DNA of 64,000 nucleotides from CAXMNX01 sp964194845 (GTDB taxonomy: Bacteria > Pseudomonadota > Alphaproteobacteria > Rhodobacterales > Rhodobacteraceae), in assembly GCA_964194845.1 (NCBI GenBank), contig CAXMNX010000099.1, positions 15,052 through 79,051 of the forward strand, in the 5' to 3' direction. Positions 44,635-52,395 of the stretch are shown in pieces (position 1 is the first letter of the stretch; every line of letters starts with the position of its first letter). Below the pieces are notes generated by a model. The model was not told the origin of the DNA. It ran no database searches and saw only the letters and a list, made by a program, of their open reading frames with translations. The translations under genes and the position numbers were made by a program.

Positions 44635-47205
44635 ATGACCGACCTGCGCGATCTTCCCCTTGGCACGGCGAAGCGGCTTGCGTGGCCGCTGCGGCTGACT
44701 TTTGTCGGCATTTTGTCCGAGCGGCTGGCTCGCACGTTCTGGCCGCTTTGGTCAATAATTCTGGCTGTTCTGGGCGTCTTGATGCTTGGTCTGCACGAAG
44801 AGCTGCCGCTTGAAGTGGTCTGGTCATTGGGTGTCCTGGCAATTCTGGGCGCGGGCTGGACCGGCGCGCGCGGATTTGCGCAGTTTCGCTGGCCGACCCG
44901 GATCGAGGCCATGGATCGGCTGGATCGAACGCAACCAGGTCGTCCGCTCACCGCAATAGCCGACACGCAGGCGATTGGCGCGGGCGACGCCGCATCCGAA
45001 GGTGTCTGGAACGCCCATGTTACGCGGATGACGGACCGCGCGCTTCAGGCGCGCGCGCCTGAACCTGACCTGAAACTTTCTGCGCGCGATCCGTTCGCAT
45101 TGCGATACGCGGCGTTGCTGGTGTTTGTTGTCGCACTGATATTCGGATCGCTTTTACGCGTCGGCACCGTGACCGAGCTGGTGCTGGGCGGTGCAGCAAT
45201 CGCCGGTGGACCCGCCTGGGAAGGTTGGGTCGAGCCACCGCTTTATACCGGTCAGCCAAGCCTTTATCTGAACGATATAGATCGGGCGGAGTTCGCGGTG
45301 CCCGAAGGCAGCCGCGTGACGCTAAGGTTTTATGGCGAGGTTGGCGCACTTGCCTTAAGCGAAACAGTGTCTGGGCGCACCGAAGACGTGCCACCTGCGA
45401 CAGACCCGGTGCAATCTTTTGATGTGGCGACCAGCGGCAGCGTCACCATCGACGGCTCCGGCGGGCAAGGCTGGGAAATATCGGCAGTTGGTGACAAGCC
45501 GCCGACAATCGAATTTGACGGCGCAATAGTGCAGGGCGAAGCCGGACGGATGGAAGCCCCGTTTGCCGCCACCGACGACTATGGCGTCACTTCTGGTCAG
45601 ATGGAGATCGCGCTTGATCTTCCAGAAGTCGAGCGGCGTTACGGCCTTGTCATCGAACCCGAACCGCGCGATCCGATCCTGCTGGACGTGCCGATGACAA
45701 TATCGGGCGACCGCGGCGATTTCTCCGAGATTATTGTTGAAGACTTCAGCCAGCACGCTTGGGCAAATCTACCTGTAAAGGCCGCGCTGACGGCGGAAGA
45801 CGCCGATGGCCAGACTGGGCTTTCCGCGCCGCAATTCACGCACCTTCCGGGGCGGCGGGTCTTCGATCCGCTCGCCAAGGCAATTGTGGAACAACGCCGC
45901 GATCTGATCTGGAACCGGGACAATGGGCGCCGTGTCGCCCAGGTGCTGCGCGCGGTATCGCATCGACCGGATGACCTATTCCGCTCCGAGACGGTTTATC
46001 TCAAACTTCGATTTCTGGTGCGGCGTCTGGAAACCCGGGTGTCGCTGGGGCGTTTGACGGACGACGCAGTCGCCGAATTCACCAGCGTGCTTTGGGACAT
46101 CGCGCTTGAAATTGAAGAGGGCGATCTGGGTGACGCGCTGGAAAGGTTGCGACGCGCCCAGGATCGGCTAAGCGAAGCAATAGAAAACGGCGCAACCGAC
46201 GACGAGATTGCCGAATTGATGCGCGACCTGCGCGAGGCAATGCAGGACTATATGCGTCAGCTGGCCGAACAGCAGAGCGAACAGAACCAGCAGCTCAGCC
46301 AGAACCAGCAAGACATGCAGGAGCTTTCGGGCGATCAGCTTCAGGATATGCTGGATCGCTTGCAGGAGTTGATGGAACAGGGCCGCATGGCCGAAGCCCA
46401 GCAGCTTCTGAACCAGCTTCGTCAAATGATGGAAAACATGCAGATCGCGCGCGGTCAGCAAGGTCAGCAAGGCCCGGGCGAACAGGCAATGGAAGGTCTG
46501 GCGGAAACGCTTCGCCAGCAGCAGGGCCTTAGCGACGAGGCATTCCGCGACCTGCAAGAGCAATTCAATCCAAACGCTCAGGCCGGGCAATCGGGTGAAA
46601 ACGAAGGACGCAGCGGCGATCAGGGGCGCGGCCAGCAGCACGGGCAGCAGGGTCAGGGGCAGGGCGGCGACCAGCCCGGCGCCAACGGTCAGGCGCAAGG
46701 TGGTGGCCAGCCGGGCATCGCCGACCGGCAAAATGCGCTGCGACAGGAACTAAACCGGCAGCGTCAAAGCCTGCCTGGCGCGGGCACGCCAGACGGTGAC
46801 GCCGCGCGAGACTCGTTGGGGCGGGCAGGTGATGCAATGGACGACGCCGAAGACGCGCTCAGGGACGAAGATTTCGCGGGCGCGCTGGATAGCCAGTCTC
46901 AGGCGATGGAGGCGTTGCGCGAAGGGATGCGCGAACTGGCCGAACAAATGGCCGAACAGCAGAACCAGCAGAACGGCCAGCAAGGCCAGACACTTGGCCA
47001 AAACGATCCAAACGGCGGCCGCGACCCCCTTGGCCGCGAGGCCGGCCAAAACGGCCGCATTGGCACCGACGAACAGCTTTTGCAGGGCGACGACGTATAT
47101 CGGCGCGCGCGCGAGCTTCTTGACGAGATCCGTCGCCGCTCGGGCGAGCAGGAGCGACCGACCCAAGAGCTTGACTATCTGCGCCGTCTTTTAGAGCGGT
47201 TTTGA
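44635..47205 (+). CDS. TIGR02302 (DUF4175) family membrane protein
   Basis: Started at ATG 44635 the protein has 856 residues. Two N-terminal spans and a third near residue 160 (LRYAALLVFVVALIFGSLLR) precede an extracytoplasmic region with Ig-like blocks. The C-terminal third is a Gln/Glu/Gly-rich coiled coil (LRRAQDRLSEAIE ... QSEQNQQLSQNQQDM, then QGQGGDQPGANGQ) ending in LDYLRRLLERF. Its function is unknown. The ATG at 44587 lies inside lysA and is less likely. Confidence 0.88.
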   Translation: MTDLRDLPLGTAKRLAWPLRLTFVGILSERLARTFWPLWSIILAVLGVLMLGLHEELPLEVVWSLGVLAILGAGWTGARGFAQFRWPTRIEAMDRLDRTQPGRPLTAIADTQAIGAGDAASEGVWNAHVTRMTDRALQARAPEPDLKLSARDPFALRYAALLVFVVALIFGSLLRVGTVTELVLGGAAIAGGPAWEGWVEPPLYTGQPSLYLNDIDRAEFAVPEGSRVTLRFYGEVGALALSETVSGRTEDVPPATDPVQSFDVATSGSVTIDGSGGQGWEISAVGDKPPTIEFDGAIVQGEAGRMEAPFAATDDYGVTSGQMEIALDLPEVERRYGLVIEPEPRDPILLDVPMTISGDRGDFSEIIVEDFSQHAWANLPVKAALTAEDADGQTGLSAPQFTHLPGRRVFDPLAKAIVEQRRDLIWNRDNGRRVAQVLRAVSHRPDDLFRSETVYLKLRFLVRRLETRVSLGRLTDDAVAEFTSVLWDIALEIEEGDLGDALERLRRAQDRLSEAIENGATDDEIAELMRDLREAMQDYMRQLAEQQSEQNQQLSQNQQDMQELSGDQLQDMLDRLQELMEQGRMAEAQQLLNQLRQMMENMQIARGQQGQQGPGEQAMEGLAETLRQQQGLSDEAFRDLQEQFNPNAQAGQSGENEGRSGDQGRGQQHGQQGQGQGGDQPGANGQAQGGGQPGIADRQNALRQELNRQRQSLPGAGTPDGDAARDSLGRAGDAMDDAEDALRDEDFAGALDSQSQAMEALREGMRELAEQMAEQQNQQNGQQGQTLGQNDPNGGRDPLGREAGQNGRIGTDEQLLQGDDVYRRARELLDEIRRRSGEQERPTQELDYLRRLLERF

Positions 47206-47324
47206 ACCACACTCAAAGTTGCAAAACCGGCAAACCGCTGCCGATTGCATTTGCTTTGCCTTTTGACGCGTCGCGAACTCGTCTAAAGTCCAGGTCGAGC
47301 AGGTAAGATTATCAGGTCAATTTC

Positions 47325-48581
47325 ATGCGTTCATTTCTGGCGATTGTAGTGGGTGTTTTGCTTGCTGCGGGTGCGGTGGCCGGACCGGCGCCGGAATTTT
47401 CAATCTATCCGAAACCGCGCCCCGAGGGAGCCCAGATCGTGCTGACACAGGCAAAGACCTCTAATCTGGCGTTTAATCGCTGGATTGATCGTTTTCGTGC
47501 GCGCGCCCGTGCGCGCGGCGTTCGTGACAGCGTGTTCGATGCAGCCTTTCAGGGCGTTCGCTACAACGCGGATGTCGTGCAGAAGGACCGCAACCAATCA
47601 GAATTCACCAAGCAGATATGGGAGTATCTGGACAGCGCGGCTTCGGAAACGCGCATCAAGAATGGCTGCGCCGCCTTAAAGAAGAACCGACGCCTTCTGA
47701 ACGAGATCGAGGCGCGTTTTGGCGTCGAGGCAGAAGTTGTCGCCGCCGTTTGGGGGCTCGAAAGCGCCTACGGAAGCTTTCGCGGCGATGTGCCGATTGT
47801 CGAAGCGCTCGCCACTCTTGCCTTTGACGGGCGCAGAGGCCGGTTCTTTGAAAGCCAGTTGATTGCGGCCCTGAAGATCATTCAGTCCGGCGACGTCGCG
47901 CCGCGACGGATGACCGGATCCTGGGCCGGTGCGATGGGCCATACCCAGTTCATTCCGACATCATATCTGGCCTATGCCGTCGATTTCCGCGGCGACGGGA
48001 AGCGCGATATATGGTCGGATGATCCCACCGACGCGCTCGCATCCACCGCCGCCTACTTGCGAAACTTCGGTTGGCGGAAAGGTCAGCCCTGGGGTGTCGA
48101 GGTGACGTTGCCCAGGGGGTTCAACTTCAGCCTGACGGGCGAGCGCATCAAGAAAAGCCCCGTCGATTGGGCGGCACTGGGCGTGCGTGACGTGAAGGGC
48201 GGTAAAGTTCCGAACCATGGGCGCGCCTCGATCCTTTTGCCGGCTGGTGCCCGTGGTGCTGCCTTCATGATCTTCAACAATTTTCATGTGATCGAGCGCT
48301 ACAACACCGCGGATGCCTATGTAATTGGCGTCGGTCACTTAAGTGATCGCATTGCCGGTAGCGGGCCGCTGAAGGCCGGATGGCCGCGCGACGACCGCAA
48401 TCTTAGGTTCAGGGAAAAACAGGAAATGCAGCGCCGCCTGACGGCCAAGGGCTTCAAAACACTCGGTGTCGACGGCATAATCGGCCCCAACACAATCGCG
48501 GCAATCCGACGCTTTCAATCGTCACAAGGAATGGTGCCCGATGGCTATGCCAGCTTTGAGATCCTGAAACGGCTGCGGTGA
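47325..48581 (+). CDS. Lytic murein transglycosylase, MltB-like, with peptidoglycan-binding domain
   Basis: The 418 residues begin with a signal peptide (SFLAIVVGVLLAAGAVAGPA). The SLT_2/MltB catalytic domain follows, with the presumed acid E146 in AAVWGLESAYGSFRGD and the SWAGAMGHTQFIPTSY block. A PG_binding_1 domain closes the protein (KGFKTLGVDGIIGPNTIAAIRRFQ). It cleaves glycan strands in the periplasm to 1,6-anhydromuropeptides. No lipobox Cys is evident, so it is probably soluble. Confidence 0.93.
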   Translation: MRSFLAIVVGVLLAAGAVAGPAPEFSIYPKPRPEGAQIVLTQAKTSNLAFNRWIDRFRARARARGVRDSVFDAAFQGVRYNADVVQKDRNQSEFTKQIWEYLDSAASETRIKNGCAALKKNRRLLNEIEARFGVEAEVVAAVWGLESAYGSFRGDVPIVEALATLAFDGRRGRFFESQLIAALKIIQSGDVAPRRMTGSWAGAMGHTQFIPTSYLAYAVDFRGDGKRDIWSDDPTDALASTAAYLRNFGWRKGQPWGVEVTLPRGFNFSLTGERIKKSPVDWAALGVRDVKGGKVPNHGRASILLPAGARGAAFMIFNNFHVIERYNTADAYVIGVGHLSDRIAGSGPLKAGWPRDDRNLRFREKQEMQRRLTAKGFKTLGVDGIIGPNTIAAIRRFQSSQGMVPDGYASFEILKRLR

Positions 48582-48755
48582 TGGCGTGATCTGGTGACGG
48601 CGGTTCAGAGCCCTTTGCGGTCGTTCTTCTACATTGCGGTGAAAGTCAGCCAGCATCCCGGCTTTATGAGCAAAAGGGACGCAGGGACGAACCTACGCCT
48701 CTTTGGGCAATATCTCACACGCTGGAATGCATGGTTCCGGGGCGGGCTTGGTGGT

Positions 48756-49283
48756 CTAGGCCCGCGCCGCCCGGTTTTTCTTCAAACGAAGACCGGCCAG
48801 ACCAGCCAGACCGGCGAGTAACAGTGGAAAACCCGCTGGCAGGGGAATCTCGGCCGGAGTAAAAACAAGTCCCGATCCTGATCTAAGCCCGCTAAGGAAG
48901 TCGACGGGGAAAAGCCCAGCTTCGGGTTGGTTGTTGAAATCAGAAGATATAGACAAGCTACAACAGGTGACAGCCGGGGGGGAGTTCCAAAACCCTTCTG
49001 ATCTGAATGAATAATCAGTCAAAATACCCGCCGCGACAGTCCAGGTATTGGTGTCACCAACATACTCGCCGAGACCAAAGCCCCCGGAATTGGACAAAGT
49101 TTCGACGCTCGCCGCAGCTCCAGTGCTGTTATCAGTTAAACCTCGAACAATCCCTGTGATACTCTCATTGGCATTTATAGTATTTGTGAATGAAAAATCA
49201 AAACTCAGTGTTGATGCCGAAACGGCAGTCGTTACAACGAACGAAAGAAGAACAGCTAGTGCCACACGCGATTTACATAACAT
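48756..49283 (-). CDS. Secreted protein with VPLPA-type C-terminal sorting signal
   Basis: The 175 residues have a signal peptide (RVALAVLLSFVVTTAVSAST) and a Ser/Gly/Asn-rich low-complexity body. The C-terminal tail is PLPAGFPLLLAGLAGLAGLR followed by basic residues. This tripartite tail (PLPA, hydrophobic span, Arg/Lys cluster) is typical of VPLPA-CTERM proteins handled by an exosortase-like enzyme. No exosortase is in the window. The gene is lower in GC than its neighbours. Confidence 0.75.
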   Translation of the reverse strand: MLCKSRVALAVLLSFVVTTAVSASTLSFDFSFTNTINANESITGIVRGLTDNSTGAAASVETLSNSGGFGLGEYVGDTNTWTVAAGILTDYSFRSEGFWNSPPAVTCCSLSISSDFNNQPEAGLFPVDFLSGLRSGSGLVFTPAEIPLPAGFPLLLAGLAGLAGLRLKKNRAARA

Positions 49284-49686
49284 TTTGCCCCCATTTTAAT
49301 TGCTTGAGTAACTGTTAGAGCGTGAAATAAGTCAAGGTAATAGCCGACAAACAGATCGAAACTGATCGCGAATGAAGCGGTTATTGATTGTCGAATGATG
49401 ACAATACCCGATGACACGCAAATATTGTTTCTCGAACGACGACAGTTACCTAGGACCGAGATGCGATACCCCTCATACACCTGCACAAAAGCGGAAGTTC
49501 GCTACGCTTCTAATTGGTCTGCCGAAAATGGCCGTTTTTGCCGCTTTCAACTGACGTAAGATGCGTCAATGTTTTAGCTCGGCCAAAACTCCACCGCGAA
49601 ATCTCGGTGGTTTTGCCACGTTTCTGCCGTGCAGCGAATGTCGGGATTGTCCGCCGAGCGGTCATTAATCAATATCGGTGTCTTGA
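49284..49686. other. Intergenic stretch between the sorting-signal gene and tag
   Basis: This region of about 400 bases is AT-richer than the average. It holds one terminator-like hairpin (49591-49610), the promoter region of the sorting-signal gene near 49,290-49,350, and no supported coding frame on either strand. Confidence 0.6.
49585..49614. terminator. Bidirectional intrinsic terminator-like hairpin
   Basis: CCACCG (49591-49596) pairs with CGGTGG (49605-49610) around an 8-base loop. AAAA lies on the left and TTTT on the right, so it could terminate either strand. It is about 75 bases beyond the tag stop and would end that minus-strand transcript. Confidence 0.5.
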
Positions 49687-50259
49687 TTACGGTCCGTATT
49701 TCCAGCAGCCCCGCCAGTGGTCGTTCACAACGCCCACCGCTTGCAGATATGCATACATGATCGTCGGACCGACAAAGGTCATGCCGCGTTTTTTGAGGTC
49801 TTTCGAGATTGCAGCGGCAAGCGGCGTCACTGCGGGCATGTCCGCCATTGTGGCCCAGTCACCTTTCAGGGGGGTGCCATCAACGTGCGCCCAGAGCCAT
49901 TCGGCGAAACTGCCGAACTCGTTCTGGATGCCCTGATATACCCGCGCGTTGGTTCGGGCACCTGGTACCTTTTGACGGTGCCGGACAATGGCTGGATTGG
50001 TAAGCGCCTTTTGCAGCTCGACGTCGGTCATGTTGGCAACGCGGTCGACATCGAAGCCGTGATAGACGTCCCGATACCCTTCGCGCTTTTTCAGGATGGT
50101 CTCCCAGCTCAGGCCCGCGTGCGCGCCTTCAAGGATAAGCATCTCGAAAAGCGTGCGCTCATCATGCACCGGAACCCCCCATTCGGTGTCGTGGTAATTG
50201 GCGTAAAGCTCGGTGTGCGAGCCGAAACAGCGGGGTTTGTCGTCGATGGGATTTGGCAT
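49687..50259 (-). CDS. tag: DNA-3-methyladenine glycosylase I
   Basis: This base-excision enzyme removes 3-methyladenine. The 190 residues contain YHDTEWGVPVHDERTLFEML, GAHAGLSWETILKKREGYR and the C-terminal zinc-site segment VNDHWRGCW (HxxxC), which pairs with Cys and His near the N-terminus (RCFGSHTELYANYHD). I chose ATG 50259; an ATG at 50295 adds 12 Arg/Pro-rich residues. It is divergent from the arsR group. Confidence 0.93.
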   Translation of the reverse strand: MPNPIDDKPRCFGSHTELYANYHDTEWGVPVHDERTLFEMLILEGAHAGLSWETILKKREGYRDVYHGFDVDRVANMTDVELQKALTNPAIVRHRQKVPGARTNARVYQGIQNEFGSFAEWLWAHVDGTPLKGDWATMADMPAVTPLAAAISKDLKKRGMTFVGPTIMYAYLQAVGVVNDHWRGCWKYGP

Positions 50260-50364
50260 GGTTGCAGTTCTAATGGGTCGTGGCCACGGCGTCACCCGCG
50301 ACTACTGACAGTGCGTGTCAGGAGCGCAATGACAAGGGATCGGACGGGGGTTGCATTAGTTTCT

Positions 50365-50386
50365 ATTTCTGTTAATTAATGAAAAT
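50365..50386. promoter_or_regulatory. AT-rich dyad at the start of the arsR-like gene
   Basis: ATTTCTGTTAA (50365-50375) and TTAATGAAAAT (50376-50386) form an imperfect palindrome around TTAATTAA, matching at 8 of 11 positions. ArsR-family repressors typically bind such AT-rich dyads over the promoter of their own operon. The site overlaps the upstream start codon candidate at 50379. Confidence 0.45.
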
Positions 50387-50726
50387 CGAAAATAAGAAAG
50401 CCCACCCGACCATGCTATCTGAACGCTTCTCAGCCTTGGGTGACCCCACCCGCCTTGCTATTGTCGAATCGCTTCTGGATGACGGCGAGCAAAGCGCGGG
50501 CGAAATTTGCGCCCGTGTCACGGTGTCTGCACCCGCCGTATCGCGGCATTTAAAAGTGCTGTGCGACGCCGGTCTCCTGCAGCGCCGGGTGGACCGGCAA
50601 CGTCGGCTGTATTCGGCCGACCCAACCGGGCTTGGCGAGATTAGCGACTGGTTTGGACTACACGTGAAGTTTTGGACCGCGAGCGTCGACAGGCTTCAAG
50701 CTGCGGTCGAGCAAGGAGATAGCTAA
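50379..50726 (+). CDS. ArsR-family transcriptional regulator
   Basis: The 115-residue winged-helix protein carries ERFSALGDPTRLAIVESLL and VTVSAPAVSRHLKVLCDAGLL, the ArsR recognition region. No metal-binding Cys pair is present in helix 3; the nearby cysteines EICARV and LCDAGL do not form the CVC motif. It is therefore probably not a metal sensor. ATG 50412 is an alternative start (104 residues). Its stop overlaps the ATG of the SRPBCC gene, an association common for SRPBCC-controlling ArsR proteins. Confidence 0.88.
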   Translation: MKIENKKAHPTMLSERFSALGDPTRLAIVESLLDDGEQSAGEICARVTVSAPAVSRHLKVLCDAGLLQRRVDRQRRLYSADPTGLGEISDWFGLHVKFWTASVDRLQAAVEQGDS

Positions 50727-51163
50727 TGGCTGAGATCGTCATCACACGGGTATTTCGGGCCGGCCTGGACCATGTATTCGACTACGTCTCAAAGCCGGAA
50801 CATATCCGCGAATGGTGGGGCCCCGAGGGCATGTCCGTGCCCGTCGCGCAGATCGATTTTGGAAAACACGGCCCCTGGATGAGCGAAATGCACGCGCCCG
50901 ATGGACGCGTTTTCAAAGTGTCTGGCGAGGTGACCAAGGTCGAACCGCCGATGGCCGTTGGATTTACCTTTGCGTGGCACGATGACAGCGGCCAGCGCGG
51001 GCACGAAAGCCACGTTTTGATTGAATTGGAGGCGACCGGAGACATGACGCGTTTCACGCTCACGCACTCTGGATTGGCCGATCAGAATTCCGCGGATTCG
51101 CACAATGACGGCTGGACATCGTCGCTCAGCAAGCTCGAGAGAATTATTCCCACGGCAACATAA
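50726..51163 (+). CDS. SRPBCC (AHSA1-like) domain protein
   Basis: The 145-residue protein has the activator-of-Hsp90 homologue-like fold: ITRVFRAGLDHVFDYVSKPEHIREWWGPEGM, then VDPPMAVGFTF-like and TRFTLTHSGLADQNSADSHNDGW. The family forms a hydrophobic ligand cavity. It is translationally coupled to the arsR-like gene (TAATG) and followed 12 bases later by a YCII-type gene. Confidence 0.85.
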   Translation: MAEIVITRVFRAGLDHVFDYVSKPEHIREWWGPEGMSVPVAQIDFGKHGPWMSEMHAPDGRVFKVSGEVTKVEPPMAVGFTFAWHDDSGQRGHESHVLIELEATGDMTRFTLTHSGLADQNSADSHNDGWTSSLSKLERIIPTAT

Positions 51164-51175
51164 GGAGGAAATATT

Positions 51176-51487
51176 ATGCCGAAATTTGTATTTGCTTATC
51201 ACGGAGGAAAATCGCCAGACAGTCCTGAAGAGGGTCAGAAAGTCATGGCGGCCTGGGGTGCCTGGTATGAAAGCATGGGATCAGCCGTGCAAGATGGCGG
51301 CGGCCCCGCGGGACCATCCAAGACCGTTTCATCAGGCGGCGTCGCCGATGACGGCGGATCAAATCCGCTTTCCGGCCTGACGCAAGTCGAAGCTGCTGAT
51401 ATCGACGCTGCCGTCGGTATGGCGCAGGGCTGTCCGATCTTGTCAGACGGTGGATCCGTTGAAGTTGTGGAAGTCCTGCAAATGTAA
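51176..51487 (+). CDS. YCII/DGPF-domain protein
   Basis: The 103 residues match YCII-related proteins of the type found beside SRPBCC and ArsR genes (MPKFVFAYHGGKSPDSPEEG ... AVGMAQGCPILSDGGSVEVVEV). A strong AAGGAGGAA ribosome binding site precedes the ATG. Members form small dimeric alpha/beta barrels. The substrate is unknown. Confidence 0.8.
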   Translation: MPKFVFAYHGGKSPDSPEEGQKVMAAWGAWYESMGSAVQDGGGPAGPSKTVSSGGVADDGGSNPLSGLTQVEAADIDAAVGMAQGCPILSDGGSVEVVEVLQM

Positions 51488-51679
51488 TGTGATCACGACC
51501 GGCGGAACAACGCCACAGGCGTTTGGAATGCCCCGTTTGGCCATTCTTCGCAACCAACGCGCCGCATCCCACAACGAGCAGAGACCAAAAATGCTTGATA
51601 AGGCAGCTTCAGCGCCAGCAATCTCCACGAAGGCAAGCCAAATGGGGAATGCCGTGTGAAAAATTTAAGAGGGACGAAA

Positions 51680-52087
51680 ATGAAACACAAAAACTTGGTA
51701 CTGGCTGCCGTGATGACAGTTTTTACGCTCGTTGGCACTCAAAGCTCTACAGCTCAAAGTGACAATCAGGTGATTACCGGATTGTTAAATATGCCGCTCA
51801 GTGACATCGCTGGCAAAGAATCGAACGTGGTTCTGTTCGAAGTGGGCCCAGGCTGGAATATCGCCAGTCATTCGCATCCAGGTCACATCTTCGTTTATAT
51901 GCTCGAAGGTTCGCTCAAAATTGAAGTCGATGGCCATCAACCGGAAACTCTCAATCCGGGCGATGTTGTGTACGAAATACCAAACCTGAACATGGTTGGT
52001 AGCAACACCAGCTCTAGCGAGGGGGCAAAATTTGTGGTTTTCACGGTTGGGGATATTGGCGCACCGGTGACTGTTTTCGCCGAGTAG
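51680..52087 (+). CDS. Exported cupin-domain protein
   Basis: From ATG 51680, which has GAGGGAC eight bases upstream, the protein has 135 residues. It carries a signal peptide (LVLAAVMTVFTLVGTQSSTAQ) and one cupin domain (GPGWNIASHSHPGHIFVYMLEGSLKIEVDG ... LNPGDVVYEIPN). The HxH and later residues could bind a metal. The gap of about 190 bases from the YCII gene makes operon membership uncertain. Confidence 0.85.
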   Translation: MKHKNLVLAAVMTVFTLVGTQSSTAQSDNQVITGLLNMPLSDIAGKESNVVLFEVGPGWNIASHSHPGHIFVYMLEGSLKIEVDGHQPETLNPGDVVYEIPNLNMVGSNTSSSEGAKFVVFTVGDIGAPVTVFAE

Positions 52088-52137
52088 ATATTCGTTGTGC
52101 GCTTAGGCAGCTATTACCGTTCCGAAAAGAGAGGTAA

Positions 52138-52329
52138 TTGGGGAGTATCGGCTTAGATCTGAGCAAAATGATGAGCGAGGACGTGCAGAAAGCGTTCGAG
52201 GAAGACCGCGCGGTGCTGAACGAGGTTCAGATGGGCATGGATGCGAAGACCTCGCCCCACATCGACCTGCCCATTGATGGCGGTCAGCTAAGGTTCCGCC
52301 GTCAGCTTCAGGCAATGATCAACGATTAG
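52138..52329 (+). pseudogene. C-terminal fragment of an aromatic-ring-hydroxylating dioxygenase
   Basis: A 63-codon open frame resembles the C-terminal end of Rieske-type ring-hydroxylating oxygenase large subunits (DVQKAFEEDRAVLNEVQMGM ... GGQLRFRRQLQAMIND). An in-frame TAA stands directly before it, and no Rieske or catalytic domain is present upstream. It is probably a decayed remnant left by deletion. It is not expected to be functional. Confidence 0.5.
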
Positions 52330-52395
52330 GCCCGGGGTCGATCGGCAACTTGCCGGGTGACCGGTTCAGTGCGGCCCCCCGCGCCTCCTCAGCTG

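Noticed and set aside
51488..51679. Possible gene remnant between the YCII and cupin genes
   Set aside because: A 61-codon minus frame and short plus frames are open, but none has a start signal or recognisable domain.
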